From Aminobacter sp. J41 (GTDB lineage Bacteria > Pseudomonadota > Alphaproteobacteria > Rhizobiales > Rhizobiaceae): 64,000 nt of DNA. A model generated the notes under the pieces. It was not told where the DNA came from, ran no database searches, and was given only the letters and a program-made list of their open reading frames with translations. The DNA lies in the NCBI RefSeq assembly GCF_000526635.1, contig NZ_JAGL01000015.1, forward strand, positions 1 to 64,000, in the 5' to 3' direction. The position numbers were made by a program, and so were the translations under genes. Position 1 is the first letter of the stretch, and every line of letters begins with the position of its first letter. Of the stretch, positions 17,478 through 26,194 are shown piece after piece.

Positions 17478-18374
17478 ATGACAGCTAACCCGGCCGCCGA
17501 CGTGCAGGAAATCTTGAGGCGCGAGCTGCCGTCCCTGAGCCAGCGCGAGGCGCGCGTGGCGCGCCACCTGCTGGCAAATTACCCAATGGCAGGCCTTGGC
17601 ACGGTGGCTGAATTTGCGGATCAGAGCGGCGTCAGCACCGCTACGGTGCTGCGGCTTGTGCGCCGGCTGGGCTTTCCGGTCTACGCGGATTTTCAGGATG
17701 CGCTGCGTCGCCATCTCGAAGTTACGCTGCAGTCGCCGCTTCTGCGTTTCAGCGAGCCGCAGGACCGCCCCGCGGGGGAGGGCGCGCATTTCCTGCAGCG
17801 CTTCACCGGCAACCTCGCTGCAGCGCTGCACGAACTGGAACACGGGGTGCCCGAGGCCGAGTTCGACAAGGTAGTGGAACTGCTTGCCGATCCACGCCGC
17901 GACATTCATTTCGTCGGTGGCCGCTACTCATCCAATGTTGCAGCCTATCTCGCGGACCTGCTCGCCGCGGTTCGTGGGAAGGTCAACATTGTCGGCGGAC
18001 AGACCCAGCGCTGGCCGCAGCACCTGCTCGAGATCGGGCGCAACAGCGTTGTGGTCGTCTTCGACGTGCGCCGCTATCAGCGAGACGTCATCGATTTCGC
18101 CCACAAGGCCGCGAAGGTGCAGGGCGCGACCGTCGTGCTGATCACGGATATCTGGCAGTCGCCGGTAGCGCGCGTGGCACGATACGTCCTCTCGGTTCCT
18201 GTCCAGTCACCCTCGGTGTTCGACATGCTCACCATGGGCATGGCGCTCGGCGAGGCACTGGTCGGCGCGTCAGCAGCCCGCATCGGCGGCGATGGCAAGA
18301 CGCGCATGGAGCGGCTGGAGGCTTTGCGCGAGGAACTGCCGCCACAGCGGCCGGCGCGCGGCACGAAGACTTGA
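17478..18374 (+). CDS. MurR/RpiR-family transcriptional regulator
   Basis: 298 residues. The N-terminal HTH_6 domain (~1-80) contains LSQREARVARHLLANYPMAGLGTVAEFADQSGVSTATVLRLVRRLGF. A SIS phosphosugar-binding-like domain (~125-260) follows, with IHFVGGRYSS and TVVLITD. RpiR proteins often control amino-sugar or nitrogen catabolism. It is divergent from the binding-protein gene and 27 bases upstream of the glutamine-synthetase-like gene, so it probably regulates this cluster and is likely cotranscribed with the ligase. Confidence 0.9.
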   Translation: MTANPAADVQEILRRELPSLSQREARVARHLLANYPMAGLGTVAEFADQSGVSTATVLRLVRRLGFPVYADFQDALRRHLEVTLQSPLLRFSEPQDRPAGEGAHFLQRFTGNLAAALHELEHGVPEAEFDKVVELLADPRRDIHFVGGRYSSNVAAYLADLLAAVRGKVNIVGGQTQRWPQHLLEIGRNSVVVVFDVRRYQRDVIDFAHKAAKVQGATVVLITDIWQSPVARVARYVLSVPVQSPSVFDMLTMGMALGEALVGASAARIGGDGKTRMERLEALREELPPQRPARGTKT

Positions 18375-18401
18375 ATAACATAATGAAAAGAGGGGTCCAG
18401 G

Positions 18402-19712
18402 ATGAAGCGTGAAGAAATAGTCATGCTGTGTACGAACGATCTCGGAGGTCAGACGCGGGGCAAGGGCTTCCCGCTCTGCGATCTCGAAGATCGTCTGAAG
18501 AAGGGCATCGGCTGGACGCCGACCAACAGCATGATCACGTCTCACGGGCCGATCGCGCCAAGTCCCTGGGGCCCCTTCGGTGATCTCGTCCTCATCCCGG
18601 ATCCGGCGAGCCGCATCCGTGTCGATTTTGGGGCCGACGCCGCGGCCGAGCATTTCATCCTTGGCGACATCATGCAGCTCGGCGGCACGCCTTGGGCGGT
18701 CTGCCCGCGCAGTTTCCTCAAGCGCGTCCTGGCCGAGATCGAGATCCGCCATGGCCTGAAGGTAAAGGCGGCTTTCGAGCACGAATTCGTCTACGAGGCG
18801 GTCGAGGAGCGGCCCAACTCGAGCTATGCGCTTGATGCCTTCCGCCGGCAGGGCCTGTTCGCTGAAAGCTATCTCGGGGCGATGAAGGAGGCGGGGCTCG
18901 CCATCGACACCTTCATGCCAGAATATGGTCCGAAGCAGTACGAGGTGACGGTGGGACCCGCCATCGGCGTTGCCGCCGCCGATCAGGCCGTCGCGGTCCG
19001 CGAGATTGCCCGCGCCGTCGCTCACAATCTCGGCGGGCGCGCCAGCTTCACGCCGATACTGCGGCCCGATGCGGTTGGCAACGGCGTCCACGTCCACTTC
19101 AGCCTCATCGATGCGGCGACCGGCGAGCCGGTCAACTACGACGCCTCGCACCCGGGCGGCATCTCAGCGCGCGCCGGCAGCTTCGTCGGCGGCATTCTTG
19201 CCAATCTGCCGGCGATCACGGCGATGACTGCCGCCGCCACCGTCTCCTATCTGCGCCTGACCCCGAACCGCTGGAGCGCGGCATACAACAATCTCGGCTA
19301 CCGTGACCGCGAGGCCGGCGTGCGCATCTGCCCGGTGTTCCAGAAGAGCGAGATCGCGCGCCAGTTTCACTTCGAGTTCCGCGCCGCCGACGCAGCAGGG
19401 AGCCCCTATCTGGTGCTGGGCGCGATCCTTGCCGCGGGCCTCCAGGGCCTCAACGCCTCGCTCCCGATCCCGCAGGTTTGCGAGGGGGCGCCACAGAACC
19501 TGCCGGAACAGCGGCTTCGCGAGCTCAACATCGTGCGCCTGCCGCAGTCGCTCACCGAGGCGCTCGACCTGTTCGAGGCTGACAAGGTGCTGGAAGACAC
19601 AATCGGCGCGGAGCTGAAGGCTGCCTATCTCGCCCACAAGCGCTTCGAGGCGAAGATGATGGAGGAACTGTCGCTCGAGGAGCAGTGCGTTCGGTACGCC
19701 AAGGCCTACTGA
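18402..19712 (+). CDS. Glutamine-synthetase-family ligase
   Basis: 436 residues, same fold and length as glutamine synthetase/gamma-glutamyl-amine ligases. Key positions appear intact: Glu126 and Glu128 (FEHEF), Glu174 and Glu181 (PEYGPKQYE), GNGVHVH with His230/232, Arg285, Arg308, and Glu325-x-Arg327 near AAGSPYLVLGAILAAGL. Sequence around these sites departs from the housekeeping enzyme (GPKQYE for APGQYE, AAGSPYL for the usual DANPYL-like run), so it probably joins glutamate, or another acid, to an amine other than ammonia, as PuuA does; the substrate is unknown. GAGGGG lies six bases before the ATG. It is directly downstream of rpiR. Confidence 0.88.
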   Translation: MKREEIVMLCTNDLGGQTRGKGFPLCDLEDRLKKGIGWTPTNSMITSHGPIAPSPWGPFGDLVLIPDPASRIRVDFGADAAAEHFILGDIMQLGGTPWAVCPRSFLKRVLAEIEIRHGLKVKAAFEHEFVYEAVEERPNSSYALDAFRRQGLFAESYLGAMKEAGLAIDTFMPEYGPKQYEVTVGPAIGVAAADQAVAVREIARAVAHNLGGRASFTPILRPDAVGNGVHVHFSLIDAATGEPVNYDASHPGGISARAGSFVGGILANLPAITAMTAAATVSYLRLTPNRWSAAYNNLGYRDREAGVRICPVFQKSEIARQFHFEFRAADAAGSPYLVLGAILAAGLQGLNASLPIPQVCEGAPQNLPEQRLRELNIVRLPQSLTEALDLFEADKVLEDTIGAELKAAYLAHKRFEAKMMEELSLEEQCVRYAKAY

Positions 19713-19721
19713 CTAGGTGTT

Positions 19722-19741
19722 GGTGGCGGGCAACCGCCACC
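19722..19741. terminator. Hairpin between convergent ligase and amidase genes
   Basis: GGTGGCGG and CCGCCACC form an 8-bp stem with a GCAA tetraloop in the 36-base gap between the stops of the two convergent genes. No T-run follows on either strand. A stable GNRA-closed hairpin here may still act as a bidirectional 3'-end element. Confidence 0.5.
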
Positions 19742-19748
19742 CCCTCCC

Positions 19749-20387
19749 TCACGCGAAATCGCGCTCCATGGTGGCGATCATCGAGCTCGTCGTCTCGGTT
19801 CGGCAGTAGCCCTTGAAGGCATTGAGTGCCGCCGTGTGACGCTCGCGCGTGTCGGTCGCAACGCCGTCGCTGATGCAGATCATGTGGAAGCCGCGGTCAG
19901 CACCGTCGCGAATGGTGTGGTCGACGCACTGGTCGGTGAGGAAACCCGTGACCATGATCGTGTCGATGCCGATATTGCGCATCAGGTACTCGAAATTGGT
20001 CGAGTTGAAGAGGCTGGACGAGGTTTTCGGGATCACCATCTCGTCGCGCTCCGGGCGCAGTTCATCGATAACCTTCGCATCGTGCGAGCCCTTCGGGATA
20101 AAGAAGCCCGAAAGCTTGTAGTCGAGGCTGCGGTCGCGCCCATCCTCGGTAAAATTCTCCATCACCGTGTAGACGACCTCGACCCCAAACCGGCGCGAAG
20201 CCTCAATGAGCTTTGCAATATTCGGAACGACGAATCCGCGCACATCCTCGTAGAACTCCGGTCGCGGGTGGCGGTTCTTCTCGTCCATCACCCAGTTTTG
20301 GGCGTCGATCACGAGCAGGGCCGTGCGCGCCGCCGTCAGCCGCAGCGCACGGCTCTCGAACACGTCCTGCGGGCGGGGTGAACTCAT
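19749..20387 (-). CDS. Isochorismatase-fold cysteine hydrolase (amidase), copy 2
   Basis: 212 residues from the ATG at 20387, which overlaps the permease stop as ATGA. A longer in-frame extension to 20879 runs antisense to nothing but lies inside the permease gene and is rejected. The catalytic triad is Asp28 (VIDAQ), Lys121 (IPKTSS) and Cys154 (TDQCVDHTIRDGADRGF). The spacing of the triad (93 and 33 residues) equals that of the paralogue at 15431-16063, and long stretches such as DGRDRSLD and KLS are shared. It is last in the livGFHM-like operon, so its substrate is probably the imported compound or a derivative. Confidence 0.88.
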   Translation of the reverse strand: MSSPRPQDVFESRALRLTAARTALLVIDAQNWVMDEKNRHPRPEFYEDVRGFVVPNIAKLIEASRRFGVEVVYTVMENFTEDGRDRSLDYKLSGFFIPKGSHDAKVIDELRPERDEMVIPKTSSSLFNSTNFEYLMRNIGIDTIMVTGFLTDQCVDHTIRDGADRGFHMICISDGVATDTRERHTAALNAFKGYCRTETTSSMIATMERDFA

Positions 20388-21436
20388 AGGTGCTTCTTTC
20401 CGTTCAGATAGTGCTTCACGAAGGCGGGCTCGTCGCTGCCGCACAGACCTCGTGGGCGTAAGTAGAGCACCAGGATCAGGCTGAGCGCCACGATCACCTG
20501 GCTCATGCCGTAGAGGCCGAAGGATTCTTCCACCGGGCGCAGCAGCTCCGATACGATGGTGATGGCAAACGCCGCGATGACTGAGCCGACGATGCTGCCC
20601 GAACCGCCGATGACGATCATCACGACGAGGTTGAAGGCAAGCACAATCGAGTAGGTGCGGGGCGTCACCACGCTGATGAGGTGCGCCATCAGCGCGCCGG
20701 CAACCGCCGCGAAGAATGCGCCGATGACGAAGGCGAGCATACGGATGCGCACCGTGTCGATGCCGGTGCATTCGGCGGCAAGGTCGTTTTCGCGCGTTGC
20801 CATCATCGCGCGCCCAAGCGAGGAAAACTTGATGCGCCAGACGGCGGCGACGGTCAGAACCATGAAGCCGAATGCCCACCAGATGTTGGATAGACGCGGA
20901 ATGCCGGACAGTCCCGCCCCACCGCGGGTAATACCGTTCCAGTTGAGCGCCAGCCCCTGGACGATGACGATCAGGCCGAGCGTTGCCACGGCAAGATAGT
21001 GCCCGCGCAGGCGCAGCACCGGTAGCCCCACGAGGAGCGCGACCAGCGCGCCCGCAAGCCCGGCGATGACGGTGGCGGGCAGCAACGACAGGTCCAGGCT
21101 GGCGATGAACTCCGGCAGGTCAGGCAGCATCGATGCCTTGCGCCGCGAGGGAAAGGTGAGGATCGCCGCGACGTAGGCGCCGATGGTCATGAAGGCCGGA
21201 TGACCTAGCGAGAACATGCCGGTCATGCCGTTAGTAAAGGTGAGCGACACCGCAAGCGCTGCGTTGATGAACATGACGGCGATAAGCGTCGTGAGATACG
21301 CGCTGGAACCCGCCGTCACCAGCCACAGGGCAACGGTCGCAGCCGCTATGAGCAGGGCGATGCGCAAGGGTGCGGCAAGCCATTGGCCGCCGCCCGAAGT
21401 GCCCATGGTAATGGTTTCAGGCGCGCTCTTCGACAT
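20384..21436 (-). CDS. LivM-type ABC transporter permease
   Basis: 350 residues from the ATG at 21436. Alternatives are TTG at 21445 and ATG at 21406; none has a strong ribosome-binding site, and the start overlaps the preceding permease stop by 20 bases. About nine or ten hydrophobic segments are present, with the LivM signatures LTFTNGMTGMFSLGHPAFMTIGAY, LRGHYLAVATLG and GSSGSIVGS-like IGGSGSIVGSVI. It forms the inner-membrane channel with the LivH-type subunit for a hydrophobic-amino-acid-type importer. Confidence 0.9.
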   Translation of the reverse strand: MSKSAPETITMGTSGGGQWLAAPLRIALLIAAATVALWLVTAGSSAYLTTLIAVMFINAALAVSLTFTNGMTGMFSLGHPAFMTIGAYVAAILTFPSRRKASMLPDLPEFIASLDLSLLPATVIAGLAGALVALLVGLPVLRLRGHYLAVATLGLIVIVQGLALNWNGITRGGAGLSGIPRLSNIWWAFGFMVLTVAAVWRIKFSSLGRAMMATRENDLAAECTGIDTVRIRMLAFVIGAFFAAVAGALMAHLISVVTPRTYSIVLAFNLVVMIVIGGSGSIVGSVIAAFAITIVSELLRPVEESFGLYGMSQVIVALSLILVLYLRPRGLCGSDEPAFVKHYLNGKKHL

Positions 21437-22307
21437 GGCGGACAAACAGCCCCGACGGCTTGATGAGGAGGATCAGGATCAGCAGCGAGAAGACGAAGGT
21501 GTCACGGTAGCCGGCGTAGGCCTGCGGCAGCAGCCCGACAAACAGCACCTCGGCGAGGCCGAGGATATAGCCGCCAAGCATCGCCCCGCCAATCGAGCCG
21601 ACGCCGCCGATGACGCAGGCAATAAACGCCTTCAGCCCCGGCACGGAGCCGAGCAGCGGATCGATTTGGCCGAACTTCCCGCCCCAAAACAGGCCGGCGA
21701 CGGCGGCAAGCGCGGAGCCGATGGCAAACGCGGCAACGATCGTTCGGTTGACGCCGATGCCCATCAGCCGAGCCGCCATCAGGTTTTCCGCCGTCGCCCG
21801 CATCGCTCGTCCGAGCCGCGTACGGTAGACGATCACGAACAGGATCGCGATCAGCGTCAGGGTCAGGCCGATGATGACGAGGTCAGTGAGCGACGCGCTG
21901 ACGCCGCCGAGCGAGACGCGCTGGCGCATCGCTTCCGGAAACAGGAAGTTGCGCGGCTGGCCCGACAGCAGCATCAGTGCCGAGTTCTGGATGGTGATCG
22001 AAACCGCAAGCGAGGCGATGAAGCCGGTCACCTGCGGCGCGCCCAGCATAGGCCGGAACACGACTGTCTGAATCATCGCGCCGGCCAGCGCCCCGACGAG
22101 CAGCACCACCAGCAGCGTCACTGGCCAGGGCGTCCCGTAGAACAGCATTCCGAGCGTCGCGAAAGCGCCGATCATCACAAGATCGCCGTGGGCGAAGTTG
22201 ATGAGGCGGACGATGCCGTAGATCATCGAAAAGCCAATCGCGACGAGCGCGTAGAGGCTGCCGAGCGCAAGCCCGTTGATCAACTGCTGGAACAGATACT
22301 GGCTCAT
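21417..22307 (-). CDS. LivH-type ABC transporter permease
   Basis: 296 residues from the ATG at 22307, overlapping the LivF stop as ATGA. It begins with the highly typical FQQLINGLALGSLYALVAIG and YGIVRLINFAHGDLVMIGAF, and contains GGVGSIGGAMLGGYILGLAE near the C-terminus. About eight membrane segments. A longer frame reaching 22775 runs antisense-like through the ATPase gene and is not credible. Partner of the LivM-type subunit. Confidence 0.93.
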   Translation of the reverse strand: MSQYLFQQLINGLALGSLYALVAIGFSMIYGIVRLINFAHGDLVMIGAFATLGMLFYGTPWPVTLLVVLLVGALAGAMIQTVVFRPMLGAPQVTGFIASLAVSITIQNSALMLLSGQPRNFLFPEAMRQRVSLGGVSASLTDLVIIGLTLTLIAILFVIVYRTRLGRAMRATAENLMAARLMGIGVNRTIVAAFAIGSALAAVAGLFWGGKFGQIDPLLGSVPGLKAFIACVIGGVGSIGGAMLGGYILGLAEVLFVGLLPQAYAGYRDTFVFSLLILILLIKPSGLFVRHVEERA

Positions 22308-23041
22308 GCGCTCACCCCGAGATAGGCCTGCCGCACCCGGTCGTTTTCCATCAGCGACGCGCCGGTGCCGGAAAGCGTGACGCGCCCATGCTCCATGACA
22401 TGCGCGCGGTCGGCGATCTCCAGTGCCATGGCCGCGTTCTGCTCGATCAGCAGGATGGTGACGCCCCGCAGCCTGAGCTCGGCGATGACGTCGAAAATCG
22501 TGTCGATCACCTTGGGCGCGAGACCGAGGGATGGCTCGTCGAGGAGAAGCAGTTTCGGTGCCCCAAGCAGTGCCCGGCCCATCGCGAGCATCATTTGCTC
22601 GCCGCCGGACAGCGCGCCTGCTGGTATCTTCTCGCGTTCGCGCAGGATGGGGAACAGCCGGTAGACCTCTTCGGTGGTCTGCGCGATCCAGTCCTTGTCG
22701 GTGCGGGTGTAGGCACCGAGCGCGAGGTTGTCGGCGACGGAGAGCGACTGAAAGATCTGCCGGCCTTCCGGGCAATGGATGAGGCCGTTGCGGACGATCG
22801 TTTCCGTGGAAGCGCGCGTAAGCTCGATCGTTCCTTCATCGGTCGTCATCCTGGCCGTGCCGGAACGGGCGGGAAGAAGCCCGGACAGTGCCAGCAGCGT
22901 CGTCGACTTGCCGGCACCATTCGCACCGATCAGCGCGACGAGCTCGCCCCTGGCGACCTCGAACGAAACATCCTTCAGCACATGGGTTGCGCCACGGAAC
23001 ACGTTCAGTTCGCTGACCTGGAGGATGGGTGCATCAGGCAT
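22304..23041 (-). CDS. LivF-type ABC transporter ATP-binding protein
   Basis: 245 residues. Walker A is GANGAGKST, the signature is LSGGEQMMLAMGRALLGAPKLLLLDEPSLGLAP including Walker B, and the H-loop region is ILLIEQNAAMAL, all typical of LivF. It overlaps the LivG gene end by eight bases. The two ATPases form a heterodimer that drives the LivH/LivM-type channel. Soluble, bound to the inner face of the membrane. Confidence 0.93.
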   Translation of the reverse strand: MPDAPILQVSELNVFRGATHVLKDVSFEVARGELVALIGANGAGKSTTLLALSGLLPARSGTARMTTDEGTIELTRASTETIVRNGLIHCPEGRQIFQSLSVADNLALGAYTRTDKDWIAQTTEEVYRLFPILREREKIPAGALSGGEQMMLAMGRALLGAPKLLLLDEPSLGLAPKVIDTIFDVIAELRLRGVTILLIEQNAAMALEIADRAHVMEHGRVTLSGTGASLMENDRVRQAYLGVSA

Positions 23042-23825
23042 GGGCGGCCCTTTGTCGTCGCGTGCCCAGATAGGCTTCGATTACGGCAGGATCAGCCTGC
23101 ACTTCGGCGGGCGCTCCCTCGCAGACGAGTTTTCCACGATTGAGTACCTGGATGCGGCGGCACAGGCTCATGACAAGGCGCATGTCATGTTCAACCACCA
23201 GAACGCCAATGCCCATCTCCCCGTTGATGCGGCGGATGAGTTCGACGAGTGCCTGCGTTTCGCTGGGGTTCAGCCCCGCGGCGGGCTCGTCAAGAAGCAG
23301 GGCCTTCGGCTGCGTGGCAAGCGCCCGCGCTATCTCGACCCGGCGCTGGTCGCCATAGGAAAGGTCGCCGGCGCGCCGGTCGATCGCATCCGCCAGTCCC
23401 ACCTCGCGGATGATCTTTGTCGCCTCTTGGGCGATCTGCCGCTCGCTGCGTCGAAATGCTGGCAGATAGGCGAGGGTAGAAAACAACGAAGAACCATGAC
23501 GCAGATGCCCGCCGCACATGACGTTCTCGAGCACGGTGAGGTCCGCAAACAAGCGGATATTCTGGAAGGTGCGGGCGAGACCCGCCTGCGCGAGCTTGTG
23601 CGGCTTTTGCCCGGTCATGTCCTGCCCGCCGATCAGAATCGCTCCTTCCGAGGGCTTGTGCACCCCGGTGAGCAAATTGAACGCGGTGGTCTTTCCGGCT
23701 CCGTTCGGGCCGATCAGCCCGGCAAGGTCCTCGGACCGCAGCACCAGTGAATAGCTGTCGACGGCCACCAGCCCGCCGAAGCGTATGGAAAGGCCCTTTG
23801 CCTCGATGATTGGCTCATGGGTCAT
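23034..23825 (-). CDS. LivG-type ABC transporter ATP-binding protein
   Basis: 263 residues. Walker A is GPNGAGKTT, signature and Walker B are LSYGDQRRVEIARALATQPKALLLDEPAAGLNP, and the H region is VLVVEHDMRLVMSLCRRIQVL. It is the first gene of the livG-F-H-M-amidase operon, transcribed away from the N-formylglutamate amidohydrolase gene. The matching binding protein is encoded about 6 kb away at 16163-17302, still inside the same cluster. Confidence 0.93.
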   Translation of the reverse strand: MTHEPIIEAKGLSIRFGGLVAVDSYSLVLRSEDLAGLIGPNGAGKTTAFNLLTGVHKPSEGAILIGGQDMTGQKPHKLAQAGLARTFQNIRLFADLTVLENVMCGGHLRHGSSLFSTLAYLPAFRRSERQIAQEATKIIREVGLADAIDRRAGDLSYGDQRRVEIARALATQPKALLLDEPAAGLNPSETQALVELIRRINGEMGIGVLVVEHDMRLVMSLCRRIQVLNRGKLVCEGAPAEVQADPAVIEAYLGTRRQRAAHA

Positions 23826-23949
23826 GCGTTCTAACGCTTTGACTCGCTTTGACGCGGCTCTGTTTCTGTTCCCCAGGGTGATGATAGGGGCGGGGGCGAG
23901 ATGGCGTCAACGAAAAGATACAACTTGAATTCCATTCGCAGATTTGTAC

Positions 23950-23965
23950 CATTTCAGACATTCTG
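23950..23965. promoter_or_regulatory. Candidate RpiR operator, copy 2
   Basis: CATTTCAGACATTCTG in the divergent region between livG and the N-formylglutamate amidohydrolase gene, matching the element near 17437-17453 (shared TCAGACA core). The same stretch read from 23942 also shares ATTTGT-N3-ATTT with 17441-17453. It lies just upstream of the TTG start at 23982, which argues that this part is leader and not coding. Confidence 0.4.
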
Positions 23966-23981
23966 CGCCGGAGACAAACCC

Positions 23982-24770
23982 TTGACCCGTTCAGTTCAGG
24001 CGAACGCCATTGCGATCCTCGCCGAAGACGAGCCGCATCCGCTTGAGGCGTACAACGAGAACGGGTCTTCGGATTATGTGCTGATCTGCGAGCATGCCGG
24101 GCGCCGCATTCCGCGCCGCTATGGCGACATGGGGCTGTCGGAAGAAGACCTTCAGCGTCACATCGCCTGGGACATCGGCGCAAAGGACGTCGCGCTCGAA
24201 CTTTCTACGCTGCTCGACGCGCCCTTGTTCACGCAGGTCTATTCGCGCCTCGTCTGCGACTGCAACCGCCGTCCCGACGTTGCCGACTTTGCGCCGACGC
24301 GCAGCGAGGACACGGTCATTTCGGCCAATCTGGATCTCAACGAAGAGGAAAGGAAGGCTCGCGCCGACGCGATCTTCTGGCCGTTCCACAACGCGGTCAC
24401 CGCCGCGCTCGACGCTCGCGCGGCCGCCGGCCGCCGCACGATCCTCGTGACCGTGCACAGCTTCACGCCAGTGTTCCTGGGCAACAGCCGCCCGTGGGAG
24501 ATCGGCGTGCTCTTCAACCGCGACAATGTGCTGTCACCGGCTCTCGCCGAGTGGCTCAAAATGAACACCGCTTACTGCGTCGGCATCAACCAGCCCTACA
24601 GCGTCGGCGACGATACTGACTACGCGATCCCAATCCATGGCGAAAAGCGGGGTCTGCCCTGCGTCGAGATCGAAATCCGCAACGACCTGATCCGCACGGC
24701 CCCCGCTGCCCGTGAATGGGGCAAAGTGCTGGCAAGAGCGCTGCGGGAGACGGCGGTTAAACTTGGATGA
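23982..24770 (+). CDS. N-formylglutamate amidohydrolase family protein
   Basis: 262 residues from a TTG at 23982 preceded by GGAG at seven bases; an ATG at 23901 would add 27 residues over what looks like promoter sequence. Family features: VLICEHAGRRIP near the start, DIGAKDVALELS, YSRLVCDCNR, LVTVHSFTPVFLG and CVEIEIRNDLI. The family hydrolyses N-formyl-L-glutamate to glutamate and formate (HutG in histidine breakdown), but homologues accept other N-acyl amino acids. No other hut gene is present; the neighbours point to a different pathway. Confidence 0.85.
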   Translation: MTRSVQANAIAILAEDEPHPLEAYNENGSSDYVLICEHAGRRIPRRYGDMGLSEEDLQRHIAWDIGAKDVALELSTLLDAPLFTQVYSRLVCDCNRRPDVADFAPTRSEDTVISANLDLNEEERKARADAIFWPFHNAVTAALDARAAAGRRTILVTVHSFTPVFLGNSRPWEIGVLFNRDNVLSPALAEWLKMNTAYCVGINQPYSVGDDTDYAIPIHGEKRGLPCVEIEIRNDLIRTAPAAREWGKVLARALRETAVKLG

Positions 24771-24908
24771 TAATCTTCGCCCGCATTAAATCGCCATCTT
24801 GAACTATACTATCTCTGTTCACCTGAGCGTGGGAAGCGTGTAGTTTTTCTTGGCAGTATTTAATGATATTGTCCGAGCAACCCCATGTTTTCATCCTGAT
24901 GGAGCGGG

Positions 24909-26006
24909 GTGGTGGACAGTGAAGAACTTGTGGATCTGATCTATGCGGCTCTCCTTGGGGAGAGGACGTGGGAGGATTTTCTCAAGGCTCTGAGTGAGCA
25001 GCTTCCCGACGGTGTCGCGACGTTGTTTTACCATGACAGCGAGAAGTCGAGGGGCAGCTGGGACCTCGTCTACGGCGCGGATGCCTCGGCGCTGCGCGAC
25101 GGCGGATATTATGCCAGCATCAATCCATGGATGAAGCGAGCCGCGACAAGGCAGGTGGGCGTCGGTGTCATTTCCGACCAGATGCTGCCGGTCAATGAGT
25201 TGAAGCGGACCGAGTTCTACACCGACTTCGTCTATGGCCGCTTTCGAACCAGGGCGGCAGTCGGGCTGACGATCGTCCGTGAGGAGGGGAAATCCTTCCT
25301 CCTGTCGGTTCTAACCAGTCGCGAGGATCCGGATGAGAACGCACGCGCGGCGGAGTTGCTGACGCAACTCGCTCCGCATCTGCGGCGTGCCTTTCATTAC
25401 TTTCGCGCGGGGCCGAAGCATCGGCAGATCGCCGAGATCGCGGGCTCGCTGTTCGACAGCGCGGATGTCGGCGTTTTCGTCGTCGGCGAGGGCGGACGGC
25501 TGAAGTCGGCGTCGGCATCGGCCGAACGGATGCTGGCTGAAGGCAGGTGTGCACGGCTCAACCCGTTGGGGCGACTGCGGCTATGCGATGCGGAAGCCGC
25601 GCAGGTGCTTCAGCGGATGCTCGACCGCACCGAAGAGGATGCGCCGCGCGCGTTCACGCGTGTCATCAACGGGACCAAGGCGACCCTGGTCCGGGTCATG
25701 AAGGATCGGTTCGCGGCCTATTTCGAAGGCCCCACCGTGGTGCTGTTCCTCGAGCCGGTGCTGCGCCCTCGTGCCCTCGAGCTTGAAGATTTCGTGAAGT
25801 CGCACAAGCTCAGCTCTGCGGAAGCGCGCGCTCTGGTCGGCCTTCTGGAAGGAAAGAATGCGGCGGCCATTGCGGCCGAAGCGTCCCTGTCGCGGGAAAC
25901 GGTCAGGACGCAGATCAAAAGCCTCTACGCGAAACTCGGCGCCGCCGGCCGGATCGACGTAATCAGGCAGGTGGCACAGCTCGATCTGCGCCGGGCGACA
26001 AAGTGA
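24909..26006 (+). CDS. LuxR-type HTH transcriptional regulator
   Basis: 365 residues from GTG 24909 (GTG 24912 is equally possible; GGAG at 24901 serves both). The C-terminal ~65 residues form a LuxR/GerE HTH: KLSSAEARALVGLLEGKNAAAIAAEASLSRETVRTQIKSLYAKLG. The N-terminal ~290 residues are a PAS/GAF-like or autoinducer-domain-like region that I cannot assign. No luxI-type synthase gene is nearby. Preceded by a 138-base A/T-richer gap after the amidohydrolase gene, so it is a separate unit; target genes unknown. Confidence 0.85.
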   Translation: MVDSEELVDLIYAALLGERTWEDFLKALSEQLPDGVATLFYHDSEKSRGSWDLVYGADASALRDGGYYASINPWMKRAATRQVGVGVISDQMLPVNELKRTEFYTDFVYGRFRTRAAVGLTIVREEGKSFLLSVLTSREDPDENARAAELLTQLAPHLRRAFHYFRAGPKHRQIAEIAGSLFDSADVGVFVVGEGGRLKSASASAERMLAEGRCARLNPLGRLRLCDAEAAQVLQRMLDRTEEDAPRAFTRVINGTKATLVRVMKDRFAAYFEGPTVVLFLEPVLRPRALELEDFVKSHKLSSAEARALVGLLEGKNAAAIAAEASLSRETVRTQIKSLYAKLGAAGRIDVIRQVAQLDLRRATK

Positions 26007-26194
26007 ACGGCCCGGTTTCCTGACTGTGTTCCCGTTGCCCGCGCGCATCCCGAAAAAAAAGGCCCCCGCCCCAGATATGTCACTCAGGCAGGGAAAGGGT
26101 AGCTCATGACCGGATCGTGCGGATCACCCTGGAGGGTGAAGTACTCATCTGAAAAGCGTAGACCCGTGTTAGCTCGTGGTGTAGCTCCAGGCGA

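Noticed and set aside
19749-20879. 376-residue extension of amidase copy 2
   Set aside because: The extra N-terminal part is an out-of-frame reading of the LivM-type permease gene; the ATG at 20387 with ATGA overlap is the credible start.
21417-22775. 452-residue extension of the LivH-type permease
   Set aside because: The first 156 residues are an out-of-frame reading of the LivF gene; the typical LivH N-terminus begins at 22307.
26052-26059. Run of eight A after the LuxR gene as the T-run of a terminator
   Set aside because: No stable stem was found next to it in the right orientation for either neighbouring gene.
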